64,000 nucleotides of DNA from Steinernema hermaphroditum (lineage: Eukaryota; Nematoda; Chromadorea; Rhabditida; Steinernematidae). Location of the stretch: NCBI GenBank assembly GCA_030435675.1, contig CM059624.1:12424769-12488768 (forward strand), in the 5' to 3' direction. A program made the translations under genes and the position numbers. Position 1 is the stretch's first letter. Each line of letters starts with the position of its first letter. The notes beneath the pieces are model-generated. The model did not search any database, was not told the origin of the DNA, and was given only the letters and a program-made list of their open reading frames with translations. Below, piece after piece: positions 10,013 to 22,285 of the stretch.

Positions 10013-12267
10013 TCAGGCCTTTTCAGGCAAAGTGTGAGGTTTCTGATAAGGAGGAGGAGGCGAAGTAACGGTCCTCGTGAAGAGAGGCTCCTCCTGTTTA
10101 CGGTCGGGTTCAATAGGCGGCGATATCTTCTCGACGGGAGTGAGACCGCGAAGGATCAGAAGAAGAGGGTACATGCGGAACATGAGGAAGCCGTTGAAAC
10201 TGGCCAGAACAAGGAGGACGACGAGGCAAACGATGAGAAGGGCGAGGATCCAGTGAAGGAGGCTTCTCTCTTGGTTCAATCTCACTTCCATTCTCATGAG
10301 TCTAACGGAGTCCTGCGACGATTGGACGAAGGGAAAATGAGGCCCGGCGCCTGGGGGAATTTCTCTTTTCATATTGGGGCCTTCGGGATGGCCAGGAACG
10401 ATTAGAGGGTGAGGAGATGTCCGGGGTGGGACGGTGGTTTGTGATTGAGAAGTGGCCGAACCGTTCAGATTCGGGACAACAGTGATTTGGTTGGGTCTGT
10501 ATGGCGTTCCATTGTAGGTTTCATTTCTAGGATAGAGAGGGAATCCAGTAGTGTAAGGATGTGGAGTAGATGTTCCCATCACAGCATGAGTGGTTCCAGT
10601 GGCCGGTCTTCCTCCAATGCCTAGAATAGAGGGATGCACAAAAAATACGAAATGATGTGATTAGTACATACTTGTTCCTTTGTGATTTCTTAAAATATTC
10701 GTACTTAACACATCCAAAAATTTCTATAGAACATCTTTTGCCTAAGAAACGAACTTTCCGATGTGTCTGTGTCAGACCGAGGATTCCAAAGGTTGTCACA
10801 AAAAAAGTGAAAGGATCCATCTTGACAAAATGGCCGCTCGTAAAATTGATAATTTCAAAAGTGAATTGATGCAATAGCCTTCACAAGCTGACCGATATTG
10901 AGTCCTTAACTGAAAATTTTGCCAGCTCAAGGTTTTAGTCCCCCCCTATTTACGTCCTGTATCTTCGTTGTTGTATGTATACACTTACCTGTCGTATAGA
11001 CAGCGGTTGTGGACACCACAGAAGCCGTTGCATTTCCCGGCTTTATGCCAGCACCGCCAATTGTCTGATTTCCGGCACTTCCAAGCTGTCCGGTTCCGTT
11101 GACAGATTTGCCACCTACAACTTCCTTTTGCCCCTCAGCAATCGGTTTTGCAGTGGTTATTCCACCGGGAAAAGTCGAATTCACTCGTCCACTTTCTTGA
11201 GTTCCTGTTGTTTCTCTGCTATTCTCCGACCGTTCTGGCCACTTTCCGTTTCCAACCACTACGCCACTTTCACCATACTCATTCTCTTCCTCGTCATCTT
11301 CATCTCCATCGCTGCCATGGGAATGTTTGTGCCCATGGTGGTGTTTGTGATTGTACCAATCCTCAGAAGTGCCCTGACCTTCCAACGTTTGTTTCGGCTC
11401 GCCGGTCACATTGCGGAAGTAGTTTTCGATGAATTCGTTCGTATTGCAGCGATCCGTGTTGCAATAGCATACACGTTCCAGGGACCCGCTAAAGAAGATT
11501 GTCACTAATTAGTCCCTAACAATGGGTTGCGGACTCACAAGTTCGTGATGTGCGAAAAACATTCATCTTTGTCGATCCGAGCCGGTCCGCATTTGTAGGT
11601 TGTGATGGTGCGGTTTCGGAGTTTTGACTGCGCTAAACGAGGTGTATGGGAACTGAGTTAGTTAATGCATCTAGGTAGAGGAACTGATGAAAATATTGCA
11701 TGAAATCATAGTTCAAATTTCTGAGAGTGGCGAGACAAAAGTGGCCATCTCTGGCCTCTGGTGAGACTAGGAGAGTGGCTAGTTACGGTAACTTTAGTTA
11801 CTGATAAGACTGAAGTTCGAGGACTGCATGAGCTCCGGGCCGTAAGCGCCGTAAGAAGAACTTTGAATTCCAATTCCAATCGAATTCCAATCCGAACGGA
11901 TTCCAATCCCAGCTTACGCCGATGCCACCATCCTCTATCACTGTAACAAAGACCTTTCGGATCCCTTCCTAGATGAGCTGGAAATACTTTGCATGCATCC
12001 TATTTGACAGTTAGTTAGTGCGATTTCACATTATTCTTCTTTATGAAACTCAACGAATAGTCATTTCCTGGGGGCCATTTTTACATGTTTCCCATAGTAG
12101 CAGCTGCAAAACATACCAATTATGCAGTGAGGCGATTGGCATACTCCGATTCCGCTGCCACGCGTCTGACAATGGAACGTCCAGTAGTGCTGATTGCAGT
12201 AGCAGGTAGCCGCCGATCCAAAGTGGAGTACTCCGAAGAGGAGCAGGAGAAAGAGCACTTCGTTCAT
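10013..12267 (-). CDS. Ly6/ET-module-like single-pass receptor with PPxY tail (A), 450 aa
   Basis: Exons 12267-12117, 11632-11539, 11488-10989 and 10620-10013 give 1353 bp in frame. Signal peptide MNEVLFLLLLFGVLHFGSA leads into a Cys-rich ectodomain: CYC, two further Cys, C....HCII, KCG, ECF, then CYCNTDRCN. This is the ten-Cys pattern of the neighbouring paralogues. A very long Gly/Ser/Thr- and His/Asp-rich stalk follows, with many N-x-T/S sites. Next comes the membrane helix WILALLIVCLVVLLVLA. The tail ends in SPPPPYQKP, a PPxY-type WW-domain ligand. It is the largest member and has an extra intron splitting the stalk. The TM start LHWILALL is identical to that of the gene at 32086. Likely a surface glycoprotein; ligand unknown. 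Confidence 0.8.
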
Positions 12268-12420
12268 GACTACGCTATCGATCTGAAAAGAAAAGTTGGC
12301 GCTTGGCGGTACCGCGAGGGAACGCCTCGAGGGCTGGCGACGAAGCACCTGGCGCGTGAGCGAGAAACCTCAAACAATCCCGTGAAAGCTAACGAGATTT
12401 GTTGTTTGCGTGAGCACTGA

Positions 12421-15400
12421 GTGTGAGACATCGGCACCGGGAGGAGCGCGCGGTGCCGGCTGGGAGTGAACATGAAAGTACAGAAGTGGGAATATACAAT
12501 TTGAAGAGGTAAACATATGTTTTTGCCAAAAGGATCAAGAAGTTGCTGGGGACCAAAAGCCAGAGCGACCGTAAAACAAAAACCAGGTGCTGTACTAATT
12601 GAGCTTTATTAACATCTGGGCTCGTATATCAATTCCTACTGAATCTGCGTAGAGAAAATGAACCTTTTGAGGGGAAGATTATAGTGGAAATGAGAATTTA
12701 TTTGACCATAACTCAAAAACGTTTTGAGAAACGACCCCTTATCGTAAGCAAAGTCACACACAAAACTTAATGAAGGAACTCACTTTTTTAGTTTACGGTC
12801 TTCTACTGCCTTGACTGATACTAATTTTCCAGTACGAGACGAATACAATTTGATTTATTTCACTTTATGTTGGCAGTTAGAGAAAGCTAATCAAAAGACT
12901 ATAAAAAACTCCATAAGTTCCAGGTGTTTCCGCATCGAAAAGAAGTGAAAAACAAAGCTATTAATACATCACTTGGAATTCCACAGCTCCAGATACATCC
13001 AAGTGATCTGGCATAAAACGAGAGAGCATGTTCAGCAGTGATTTTCTTATATGATACACGAATCTGAACTTCGATCATTTAGAATGGTTGTTTTTGCATC
13101 TACAGTATCAAGATTAAGTCCGTCGAGTACCAGAAGATCCTCAACTCGAAATCTTCCTTTTAATGGAACCTATTTTTTTCCGTGAAAGTTCGTTAATTGG
13201 CGAAAATCGAAGAAAAATGAAGTGGGTCTATCACAAATTGGAGACGTAAATGGTCAAGTGAGGCCCTGAAGAAGTTGACAAAATTGGAAGTAGGTCTACA
13301 AGTCTCGGGAACGACGTTCGTGGGTTATTGGTTCAAAACTGCTTTGAAATGAAAGTACAAAAGCCTAAAAAAGCCCATGAATGCAAGAGGCAAAAATAAG
13401 GGTTACCGTTCAACGAAACTGATCTTTGATAACCGGCTACCGTTCAACGAAACTGATCTTTGATAATTTACGCAGGTGATCATGACCAAAAATCAAACTC
13501 ATGCCGAAGAAAAGAGTCATATACTCCACTGTTATGAGTCATTCGCACTTGTTCTCAATATTTTCACATTGTGTTCACAAATAGACCCACAACTTCTACG
13601 GTTTTCGTTCAATGGAATTATCTCAAAATGGAAACGGCGAATCAGTACGAGATGGAAACCGTGCAAGAAACCTAATAACATACAAAAATTCGGAAAGTAG
13701 ACATGAAAAAAAGGACGATAGGCTTGATAAGCTTGTGAAGAATGACAGATCAAATGAAAAAAAAAAGCTTTTCTAGCTGGCTACTGTTCAACGATCTTTG
13801 ATTTTTCCGCTAATAAACCCACTGATGTGCTTACAGCTTCTAAACTTTAGTACTCATTTGTTCGTTCAAGGAAATGGTCTCGAAACGGAAACGAAAGCAT
13901 GAAAGTCCACGAGATCAGAAACCAAGCGGCCATATGTTTCCTATGATTGGATTGCGAAAAGACCGGGAACATAAGCGAAAATATGTTTACTAGCAGTAAA
14001 TATCAATCATTAGTCGTTATTTCATAGTAGCTGAAGAAAATCGAGATGGCTACCTTGTTAAACAACACAAAAAGGAAAAGGGAAATGAGTAGAAAAAAAG
14101 GTGTTGAAGTGATTTATGACATAATACAAAAATGATGAACGTTAGAAAAACAACTCGAATCAGAAGTATTGTAACCTAGCGAAGTATTTATCTATGCACC
14201 ACCCTGGCGAACTGTTCATCTATGAATTACGGATGGAAACATTCGATGGAGTACAAAGACGTCAGACATACGCACGGATACCTTCAGGTACATTTGTTTT
14301 TCACTAAAAATGAGCATACGTCGAAAAATAAATCCCGTTTCTGTGAAGTCAAATGTTATTCTTTTAGACAGGTAATTAGAAAAACGGGAAAACAAAGGAA
14401 TCTGTGCCAGAACTGATTAGTCTTCATTGTTTCACAGCAGAAAATATCTTTGGTTTCCATTATTCTGGGTTATTATTATTCTATAGAGTGCAAAATATTT
14501 TCCATGGCCATTCATTTTATTGCATTCACTCAAGGCATTAACTGGTTTTAAAATCTAAAAAAATGAACATGACAAACAAGTAATCTGTTCTCAGCTCAAA
14601 CCAGAGCAAACCAAGTACTACAATTATGATCAAAAATATGAAATAAATGAAAATGTTCCAGTTTAGTCCAGTCACTCGTACTAAATCAAGCGTCGTCCGC
14701 GTTCCTTAAAAATGCCAACTCCCGTTCATTTCCTCAAAGAACTCAGAGAACTAGGAAGGACCTTTTACTTCGTATTGAAAGGTAATTACGAGAACAAGTT
14801 TAGCTCAGACCAATTGTACTAATATTGATAGCGTACTTAAGAATTTTAAGAGTGACATTTGAGGGTAAACGTATGGAGGTATTCGGATAGAACTGACAAA
14901 TCCGAATCAATTTGACAACTCTGACTCCGCTCGACAAAAATCTAATTCAATTACTGAATCTTTTCCAACAATTATTGGCAACATCAACAACAATTTGACT
15001 ATAAAAGTCCGCCTGTCGTTGCAAACATTCAAAAATAAGCCGCCCTTTGGAAATGCGTTGTATACAAATAACTCGATGTCCCCCGTAGATGACGCATATC
15101 TCCTCTGATGCCATCCGGTTCAATGATCGGTACAATTGCTCGAATTTTCGGAAAATCTCTTACTTAAAGTTGACAAAGTTGATTTTGTGGTCAACCCGTC
15201 CACTACGGTACACTATCCTCTATCTTTCTGTAAGCGCTCAATCCATCGGTGCCTGTGCAATCGCAAGAGCGTGTTTTGTGCTAGATTCCTGACCCCAGAA
15301 ACTCCCACCTCCTCTACCTTTTTCAGCAATTTATTGACATCAACAAACAACAATTAGACTACAAAAGTTTGTTTCCATTGTCGTCGTCATCGTTGTCATC

Positions 15401-16095
15401 CTCTGTTTCAAAAATAAACGAGTCTCTTTGATACATCGGTCGTTTGACGTTGAAAAATGATTAAAAATGACTTTCCTTTGAAATGCTATAGAGAATAAAG
15501 GAGCTTCGACATCTTACAAGTAAGTAAATAGTCGAAAAATGGCGCAGTTTTGTTTTTTGGTAAAATTGGCAGTTTTGGCATAATCAGTCAATATCAGGCA
15601 ATATCAGAAGTCAGTAAATTTTTTTATCACATGCTTTTGAGCATGTGTTTCGAACTTCATCTCGAATACAATAGAAAGTCAGCAAAAGAACAGATTTCAA
15701 CGCTAAATATAACGTACCTCTTCTTCACGTCCAACGTTTTGACAAGCCGCCAATATCAAAAATGATCCAGATTGTAGTTTGGCACTCAGTTTACACCTGC
15801 TCATATAAGAACTTAACACCTTATTCCATATTTGCACTTTAACTATAAAATACACATTTCACACATGATTTCATATGGAATGATGTGTGTACGTTCAAGT
15901 ACGATTTCATATTTGTTTGAGTTATAACTGCCCTTTCGGCTAATTCGCATTTCTCTGCGCGTGAGATTGTGTTTTTCATTCGCTTCGATCCCTAATCTAC
16001 TAATGACAGCTGGCTCTCTCACACTCCCCGTGTAGAGCTTTCGGCGCGTGAAACTCCCTCCTTCCTTTTCTCGACAAGAAAGCCAGAGTGTCGCC
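12421..16095. other. Long AT-rich stretch without a supported gene
   Basis: I see no spliceable coding sequence. Small repeats are present: a 29-bp unit (taccgttcaacgaaactgat + ctttgataa) twice at about 13406-13464 with a partial third near 13782. A loose duplication spans about 14965-15040 and 15330-15420 (ttgacatcaacaa-like, then tataaaag/tacaaaag and tcaaaaataa). Confidence 0.5.
13406..13464 (+). repeat. Two-copy direct repeat, about 29 bp
   Basis: taccgttcaacgaaactgat followed by ctttgataa occurs twice in succession with a short spacer (ccggc). A shortened third copy (ctgttcaacgatctttgat) lies near 13785. Confidence 0.75.
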
Positions 16096-17828
16096 ATGCA
16101 ATGCTCCTACTCTCTCATTGCTGCTCTCCTCATTGGATTGGTGCATCCTGCAAAAGCTGTTATTTGCGAATGTCGAATGGGATTTTGCGATTTTGGATCC
16201 TTTACGTGCAGTGGTAATCACTGTGTAATAGGTAAGGATAGAATTGGTCGCAAGAAGGTAAATAACTCGGGGTTTCAAAAGGAGGAAAGGGGAAATGTGA
16301 ATATAAACCTAGCCCACAATATAGAATCTTTAGGTATAAGCCGAGGCCTCGCCTGGACGGCGTGCCGCACGAAAAATAAAAGAAAAATATACATTTACAC
16401 GTGTTAACACCTAAACTTCGGTCTAGATGCCAAATTGTTCAGCGAGTTTTGGTTTACCTTACCTTGTCTTTGGCCCTTTTTTGGCTGTTAGCCGGATCCC
16501 TTTTTGTGATTGATGAACGAAATTCTCTATGCCCACTTCTACCATACTTTCCTGTTTGGTTAGTGGGTTTGTATCAACTCCAAAAATGGCAGCTAAACGA
16601 CCCCAAAGTGGACCAAGATAGTGTCGTAGTGTGTGAAAAATCACAGCAAAGTGGTAGTAGAATACTAGAAATCAGGATAAATTCAAGCGGTCCAGGTCTC
16701 TCATCTGTCTGGGTCCGGTCCTTTCACTCGCGCTCTCGTTCGCTTGTATGAGTTGAGTAAGCGGTTGTCCATGGCTTTCCGTGTTGCCCGCAATGATCCC
16801 CTCGACATGAAAACTGGAAACATACGGTCTTGTCAGTGCAAGTTGCAAAAATTGGGAGTTTTTGCGCCCTCCGATCTCAATTGATGCTGAGGCAGAATCA
16901 GACGAGACAAGTCCAGACATCCTTCGCACCCGTACCCCCTTGTATCAACTCACTTCACAACAGTTGACAAATAAATCGATGACATCTATAAGGTTTAGTT
17001 CTGTACTTCATTGGTATTGTTTGCTGGTGCCCATCTTGTTTATTTCACAAAAAAGTATCTGATATGAAATGTGCTTCTTCCTGAACTCACTGTTTCCAGA
17101 AGAGCACCACTTTCTGCCCTTCTCCATTCAGAAATGTGGCAACGAAGTTATCCAAAGCGAAGGATGTTTCGAATTTCCCGATGACGGCTTTGACTTGTAA
17201 GGGTTCTTTATCTTCCTCACTACGATGATATTTCAGCTTGAAACCGAAGAAAGTGTGTCTCTGCAAGACAGATCGGTGCAACACCTTCAACTTCCTACAA
17301 AGCCACTTTCCTCCAACAAAGGACTATCGAAGCCTTTCCTCGGATCCTCTTCTCGGAAGACCTCCAAAACGCAACACGGTGACGACATTTGAAATCTTCT
17401 TCATCCCGGATAACAACAAGAAGCCCTTGGATAGGATCGGACGAGAAAATGAAAAACCAGAAAACCAGTGGGTTGATGTGCCGCTTCTTCCCAGAGGAAT
17501 ACGTAATACTGAAGACGATTTCAACTCAGATGACTCGTCTACCCCTTCTTCGTCGACGGACTCGCTTACCGTAATCAACATCGAGGTCAGCTCTCGAAAG
17601 GACATGACCTGGGTGATAGTTCTCCTTGCTTGTTGTCTTGTTGTCCTCCTCATAATTGCGTCTTGTCTTGGTTACGGTATCTACAAGTTCAGGACCCTTT
17701 TCCCACTGATCTCTGGTTATCTGACGAGATCAAAGACGAGACCCGCGTCGGCCACGATGCCCTCCGCTCCTCGGATGCATCCGGATCCCTTGTTTGTGCG
17801 TTCCTCTCCACCACCCTATCCCCATTAA
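16096..17828 (+). CDS. Ly6/ET-module-like single-pass receptor with PPxY tail (B), 274 aa
   Basis: Exons 16096-16231, 17100-17196 and 17237-17828 give 825 bp in frame, with intron phases 1 and 2 exactly as in genes C, D and E. Signal peptide MQCSYSLIAALLIGLVHPAKA precedes the ectodomain: CEC, FC, TC, NHCVI, then KCGNEVIQSEGCFEF, then CLCKTDRCNTF. An acidic/Ser-rich stalk leads to the helix MTWVIVLLACCLVVLLIIA. The cytoplasmic tail is basic next to the membrane and ends SSPPPYPH, a PPxY motif at the extreme C-terminus. Intron 1 is long (868 bp) and contains dispersed repeats, one shared with intron 2 of gene D. Presumed cell-surface protein, function unknown. Confidence 0.85.
16700..16835 (+). 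repeat. Dispersed repeat copy inside intron 1 of gene B
   Basis: Contains tcactcgcgctctcgttcgc, gagttgagtaagcggt and gcccgcaatgatcccc in order. The same order appears at 23130-23255 inside intron 2 of gene D. Confidence 0.55.
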
Positions 17829-18521
17829 TCTCATTTGTAAAAGCGGTGTTTACCGGATTTCGTTAATGGCATGTATAATTTGGGTGCATCACCTCGCACA
17901 TATTTTTGTGAATAAATCCTTGCGGAGAGACCTGCAACATAAGCGATATTGGCCAGTGGTGGACGAATCTGACAAGTCGATTCGGTCGTCATTCGACGCT
18001 TAAGCGTCGAAGCGGTCAGTGTCAGGATTGTCCGTATTCAGAGGCAGGCTATAGTGGAGCCAAATCTGGGCGAGAGAGAGGGAGTGGACAACTGTACGCT
18101 GACAGTTTCAGCGGTCTCCAGTCACTTCTTGTTCTCGTGCTGGGAGCTCCTCCCCGTTATCTTCTCAGCAGTTTCCATCAAACGGATTGAGTTACTCGAA
18201 CCGACTGAATTTGTTAGCGATTTTGGCTTTCACTCGCCCGATTCTGTTAGATGTTGAACTGATGAGTTGAGGAGCGTAATTGGAAAGTTCGGCCAGATCA
18301 AGTGGAACATGATTAATGGAGCTTTCGAGAGAATCCAGTTCGCCTTTGCACTATCACCGTGTTTTTCCAAATACTCCTAAAATTAAAAATAAGAACCTGC
18401 TTCCACTTACACACACGGTTCCATTTATTTGTAACATACAACATGCGGAAGTAGCCACCAGCCTCTTCTTCACCGTATATAATGGTGGAGATCAGCAGAG
18501 GCAGAGAATCACTCCTCGAAG
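17829..18521. other. Intergenic
   Basis: No gene supported. A TATA-like gtatataat lies at about 18475-18483, just upstream of the small peptide gene at 18522. Confidence 0.4.
18474..18484 (+). promoter_or_regulatory. TATA-like element upstream of six-Cys peptide gene
   Basis: cgtatataatg lies about 40 bp before the ATG at 18522. Position and sequence fit a TATA box with a short leader. This is sequence resemblance only. Confidence 0.4.
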
Positions 18522-18739
18522 ATGATCCATACCGTTCTTGTCAAGCTCCTCTGCTTCCTCTTCATCCTGGCTGTCCTCGTCGCTCAAACTACGGTATGCT
18601 TACTTCTGTGAATCCACTGACAGCCCCTTCCTTTCAGGCTTGGAGGCCGTGCTGGAACCTGTGCATGGAGTACGATTTGTGTTCTATTAGTGGCCGTAAA
18701 AGCTGCCCTACCTATGGATGCGACTGTTCCATTGTCTAG
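18522..18739 (+). CDS. Small secreted six-cysteine peptide, 57 aa
   Basis: Exons 18522-18593 and 18638-18739 join in phase 0 across a 44-bp intron. Exon 1 is a complete signal peptide (MIHTVLVKLLCFLFILAVLV + AQTT). The mature part is about 33 residues with six cysteines in the order C-x3-C-x5-C-x7-C-x4-C-x-C, which would allow three disulfides. This format is typical of secreted defence or signalling peptides; I cannot assign a family. One intron separates the secretion module from the mature peptide, as in many nematode small secreted proteins. It lies between two members of the receptor cluster on the same strand as gene B. Confidence 0.65.
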
Positions 18740-19630
18740 ATGTCGAATGCTATTATATTACCTTCGAATTAAGCAGATTAAATAGTTTTGTTCACAATAG
18801 CTCTTTGCAGGTTTCTGAAAACAACAGCGTTACGGTGTTTAAAGCGCGTAGAGACCCTTTGAAGAAAAGTACGCTGTGACTCGAGGTGTCTAGGATGTCT
18901 AGGAAAAAAATGTACCACGTTTATGATAGGTTAGGCCAAGGGCTTCTAAGTCCCCTGAAATTTCTTATGAATGGCTTTCTTCGTTCATTTGGATGCTGAT
19001 GAGTTCCTCGTTTTGGCAATCCAAGACTTCTCCAGTTCTAAGACTGGCGTCTAAGACTCTGTTTGTGGAAGTGGGTTGCTCTTGGACTGTATTACCTGAA
19101 ATTTCGTCCGGGCTGACATTGGCGCCATTCCCTTGATACGGTCCGTCTTACTTTGTAGAAATCCATTACCAATCGCTGTTCCAACAGATATTTCTGGACC
19201 TGTTTGCGTAGTTTAGTCGCCTTTCGTCAACTGTCAGTCAAGTGAAATTTTTGATTCTGCACGACCCTTGTAGTTCCTTATTCCCCCACAGCGATGAAAA
19301 TACACGTCAAGTCAGACCATTCCAAAAAATTTGAAGCCCCTGCAATTCACAGTTGCGGTAAGATTCAGTCCGTTGCTGCACGATTCCACACTGCCAGAGA
19401 GCCGCTGAGGCGACACGAGTGGATTATCGCGTCACGAGCATTACATCATACATTAGAAGAGATCTCAAATCTCCCATATTTATTGGAACGAAGAACATGC
19501 AATTATCGAATACGTCACATTTCGGAGAACGCGATTCAACAAAAGGGCATTTCTGCTTGCTCTTAGCTGGTTACATATTAAAGCGACACACAACGATAGG
19601 AGTTGACTAGGGAGCTGCCATCGCAAATGG
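18740..19630. other. Intergenic, no supported gene
   Basis: Frames at 19294-19610 lack splice or domain support. Confidence 0.5.
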
Positions 19631-21088
19631 CTAGTCTTTAGTGTAATGAGGAGGGTTCGGATAGGGATTCACATGATCGTAGGCAGGAGTTGGCAAGTTT
19701 TCGGTGGCCTTCACTTTGTCGGTCTTACCCCTCTCGACGCCGTCTGAACTCTGAGCGGATGCGATAGAAGGAGCAACGAAAGAACGGTGCAGACGATCAG
19801 CGGCCAAAACGGCCTTCACCTTGTGCAGAAGATAGGCATTGAGACAAACGGAGATCACAGTAAGGAGTAAAGTGAGGCATATAATTGTCAACTGAGAGGT
19901 CGTCATCGCTTTCTGAATTTTCAGATCGTTCCGCATCTCCAAAATGTACTTCTTTAGTGCGTCCATACTCTCTGGAGGCGAGCTTCTTTCGACTCTGCTG
20001 CTGTCATCCATAGGCTGTGCTGGAGAATCGGCAGCCAAACCCAGGAAGTACTTGCTCATCATGTCAAAGGTGTTGCAGAAGTCGGTCTTGCAACGACAGA
20101 CTTTGCCTGGATGGTTCCTGGACGGAATAAATGTTTTATGAAGTTCAACGAGCAGGTGATAACTTGAGGGGCAGATGGCTTTTTATTGGAAAATGAACCG
20201 AATTGGGCGCGATTCTCGGAGTTGTTTGTCACCGAAATTAGAGATTATTCGTTGCATTCGTGGAGGAGGAACTAAGGGTACACAAAATACGACAAGAGAA
20301 TAGGGAACCTCCATAAAAAAACATGGTGAAAAGAAGCGAGGAGACAAGAAACCGACATCATAAAAGCCAAGCTGTTCAGCTACTTATTCTTAAACTTCAT
20401 CATACTTCTACCGATATCGTTGCTTATGCTTATAAATTTTGAGATGACGTTTCGTTTCTGTCTTCTTCTCTGGCAACGATAAGTGGACCTTTTTATCTTT
20501 AAGCTCAGGCCGCCCAGTTGGGCCGAATCTGGAAAGCGCATGATGGCATAGGGTTCTTCTTTAACCGCTATTTACTTGTGCCATTCGCCCATAGATTTTG
20601 CTAAGAATTAGGCCTCCTCCTTTGGATAATTGGGTGATTTTTGGGCGGTTTAGATTCTTGTCTTAGGCAATTTACTGCATTAGACTCACAAAACTCTTCA
20701 CTCACTGAATATAAAATCTACAAAACTCACTCACTAAATTTATGCATATCAGACGCCACATCCAATCCGCATAAGAAATCGCTTATAAAATCGTTAGCTA
20801 CGTCATCATAGTTAATGAAACTCACATGTCCATGTTCGATCCGATCTCGACACATTCGTCCTCTTCGATGGCCTCCGAGGAACACATTTGGACGAATTTG
20901 TCATCATCATCGACGGTTCTCAGGGCTGAAGATTATGAGTCTGATGACTCTTTTGCGTATTTACCTGCTACGCAGTGCGTACCGCTGCACTTATTCGTGC
21001 CGCTGCAGTTCTCCGGAGGCTCACAGTGACATTCAACACTTTCAGCGTATCCGCACGTTGCAAGAAGAATTAGCAGCGGAAGGAACAT
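19631..21088 (-). CDS. Ly6/ET-module-like single-pass receptor with PPxY tail (C), 236 aa
   Basis: Exons 21088-20965, 20925-20826 and 20117-19631 give 711 bp in frame. Signal peptide MFLPLLILLATCGYAES is followed by CHC, NC, KC, THCVA, then MCSSEAIEEDECVEI, then CRCKTDFCNTF. A predicted helical stalk (DALKKYILEMRNDLKIQK) precedes the helix LTIICLTLLLTVISVCLNAYLL. The tail ends NPPHYTKD, retaining a PPxY motif a few residues from the end. Exon 1 (124 bp) and exon 2 (100 bp) are the same lengths and phases as in gene D, so the two share recent ancestry. Intron 2 is 708 bp. Surface protein of unknown ligand. Confidence 0.83.
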
Positions 21089-22285
21089 GGCCGAGCGCCG
21101 CTACCCAACTACACTCCACGGGTGCGCCTAGCGGAGTGCCGCGGAGTTCTGGCATTGTCGGGCCGTGGGACAGCGGCGACACGTGAAATACACAATGTCG
21201 TTTGTAGTACCGTAGGCGGGGGATTGTGAGTAATTGGCTGTGATGCGTGGAATTTAATCGATTAAGTGATTAAAGAATCATTGAGAGGGATACACTTGAA
21301 AATCGCTTTGTGGGCGAACGCATCTTCTCATTTCGTCAATTGTATGCATGGCAGAAATACCTCAAAAAATCTGATCTTTTTCTAAGCATCGAACTAAAAC
21401 ATGTTTCTTAATTGATGACTCATAGAGCGGAGTACATTGTTGGCGAACGTATCTTCTTATTTCGTCACATAAGATCTCTGGAAATATATGATCTTTTTTT
21501 CGAACTTGTCGATCTAAAACGTTAATTTCATGCGCTCATTTTTCGGATGTTTACATAACCACTTTTCGTTTAGCATACAAAGCTGGAAACCCATTCGCGG
21601 ATAAACCTTAACGAATCCGAAAACGAGTCCGCTCACAGAACTATGGCTTGTTGCTATTGCTGACATGTACATTACGGCTTTAAGCTTTAAATTATAAATC
21701 TGTGAAGAAAAGAGCTTTTTTAAGAACCAAAATCAAACGGCAGTTCTTATTCTACCAAAAAAGTTCCCTGAAGAATACTAAAGAAAGTGTAGAAGTTGTT
21801 GTTTGTTGTTGTCAAAAATATTATAATTTCTCGGCGGACTCGTTGAGATCACTGACATCGTGCATGGAGAAGCACTAAAGATAAGGTCACCTGATTCAGG
21901 GGTAGAGTTGTCATCGGGTCGAACCCGAAAATCCGCATTTTTTGCAGCACGGACTAATTTTGAAGTCCGATCGAGAAACTTTCAAGTGCGCTGGCTTCGC
22001 CCCAACGTCGCGGGCCAGCATAATCAAAAAAATTTGACCGCGCAGCTAAACGAGGTCCAATTAGGGGTGAAACCCAAAAAACTCGAACCCGAAAATTTTT
22101 GAATGGACTTTTTCGTTGTTCGACCAAGTTTTTTGATTGTGCTGAGCTGCGACGTTGTATCTTTTTTTACATAAAATTATAGCGAACAATTCTAGACTGT
22201 TTCTTGCAAGTCCGCTAAATTTGAGACGGTTTATACTTCTCAAAATATTTATTTACACAGGTATATATGCATGCAAAAAGACACT
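21089..22285. other. Intergenic with inverted-repeat remnant
   Basis: No gene supported. Contains the palindromic element at about 22000-22160. Confidence 0.5.
22000..22160. repeat. Degenerate foldback element
   Basis: aacgtcgcgggccagcataa + tcaaaaaaatttgac at about 22002-22042 pairs with 22118-22157, whose minus strand reads aacgtcgcagctcagcacaa + tcaaaaaacttggtc. Flanking aacccgaaaat motifs are also duplicated nearby (about 21922 and 22086). Confidence 0.6.

Noticed and set aside
10975..11508. 177-aa plus-strand frame opposite receptor gene A
   Set aside because: It is antisense to the stalk exon of gene A, which has signal peptide, Cys module and matching splice phases; the plus-strand frame has none of these.
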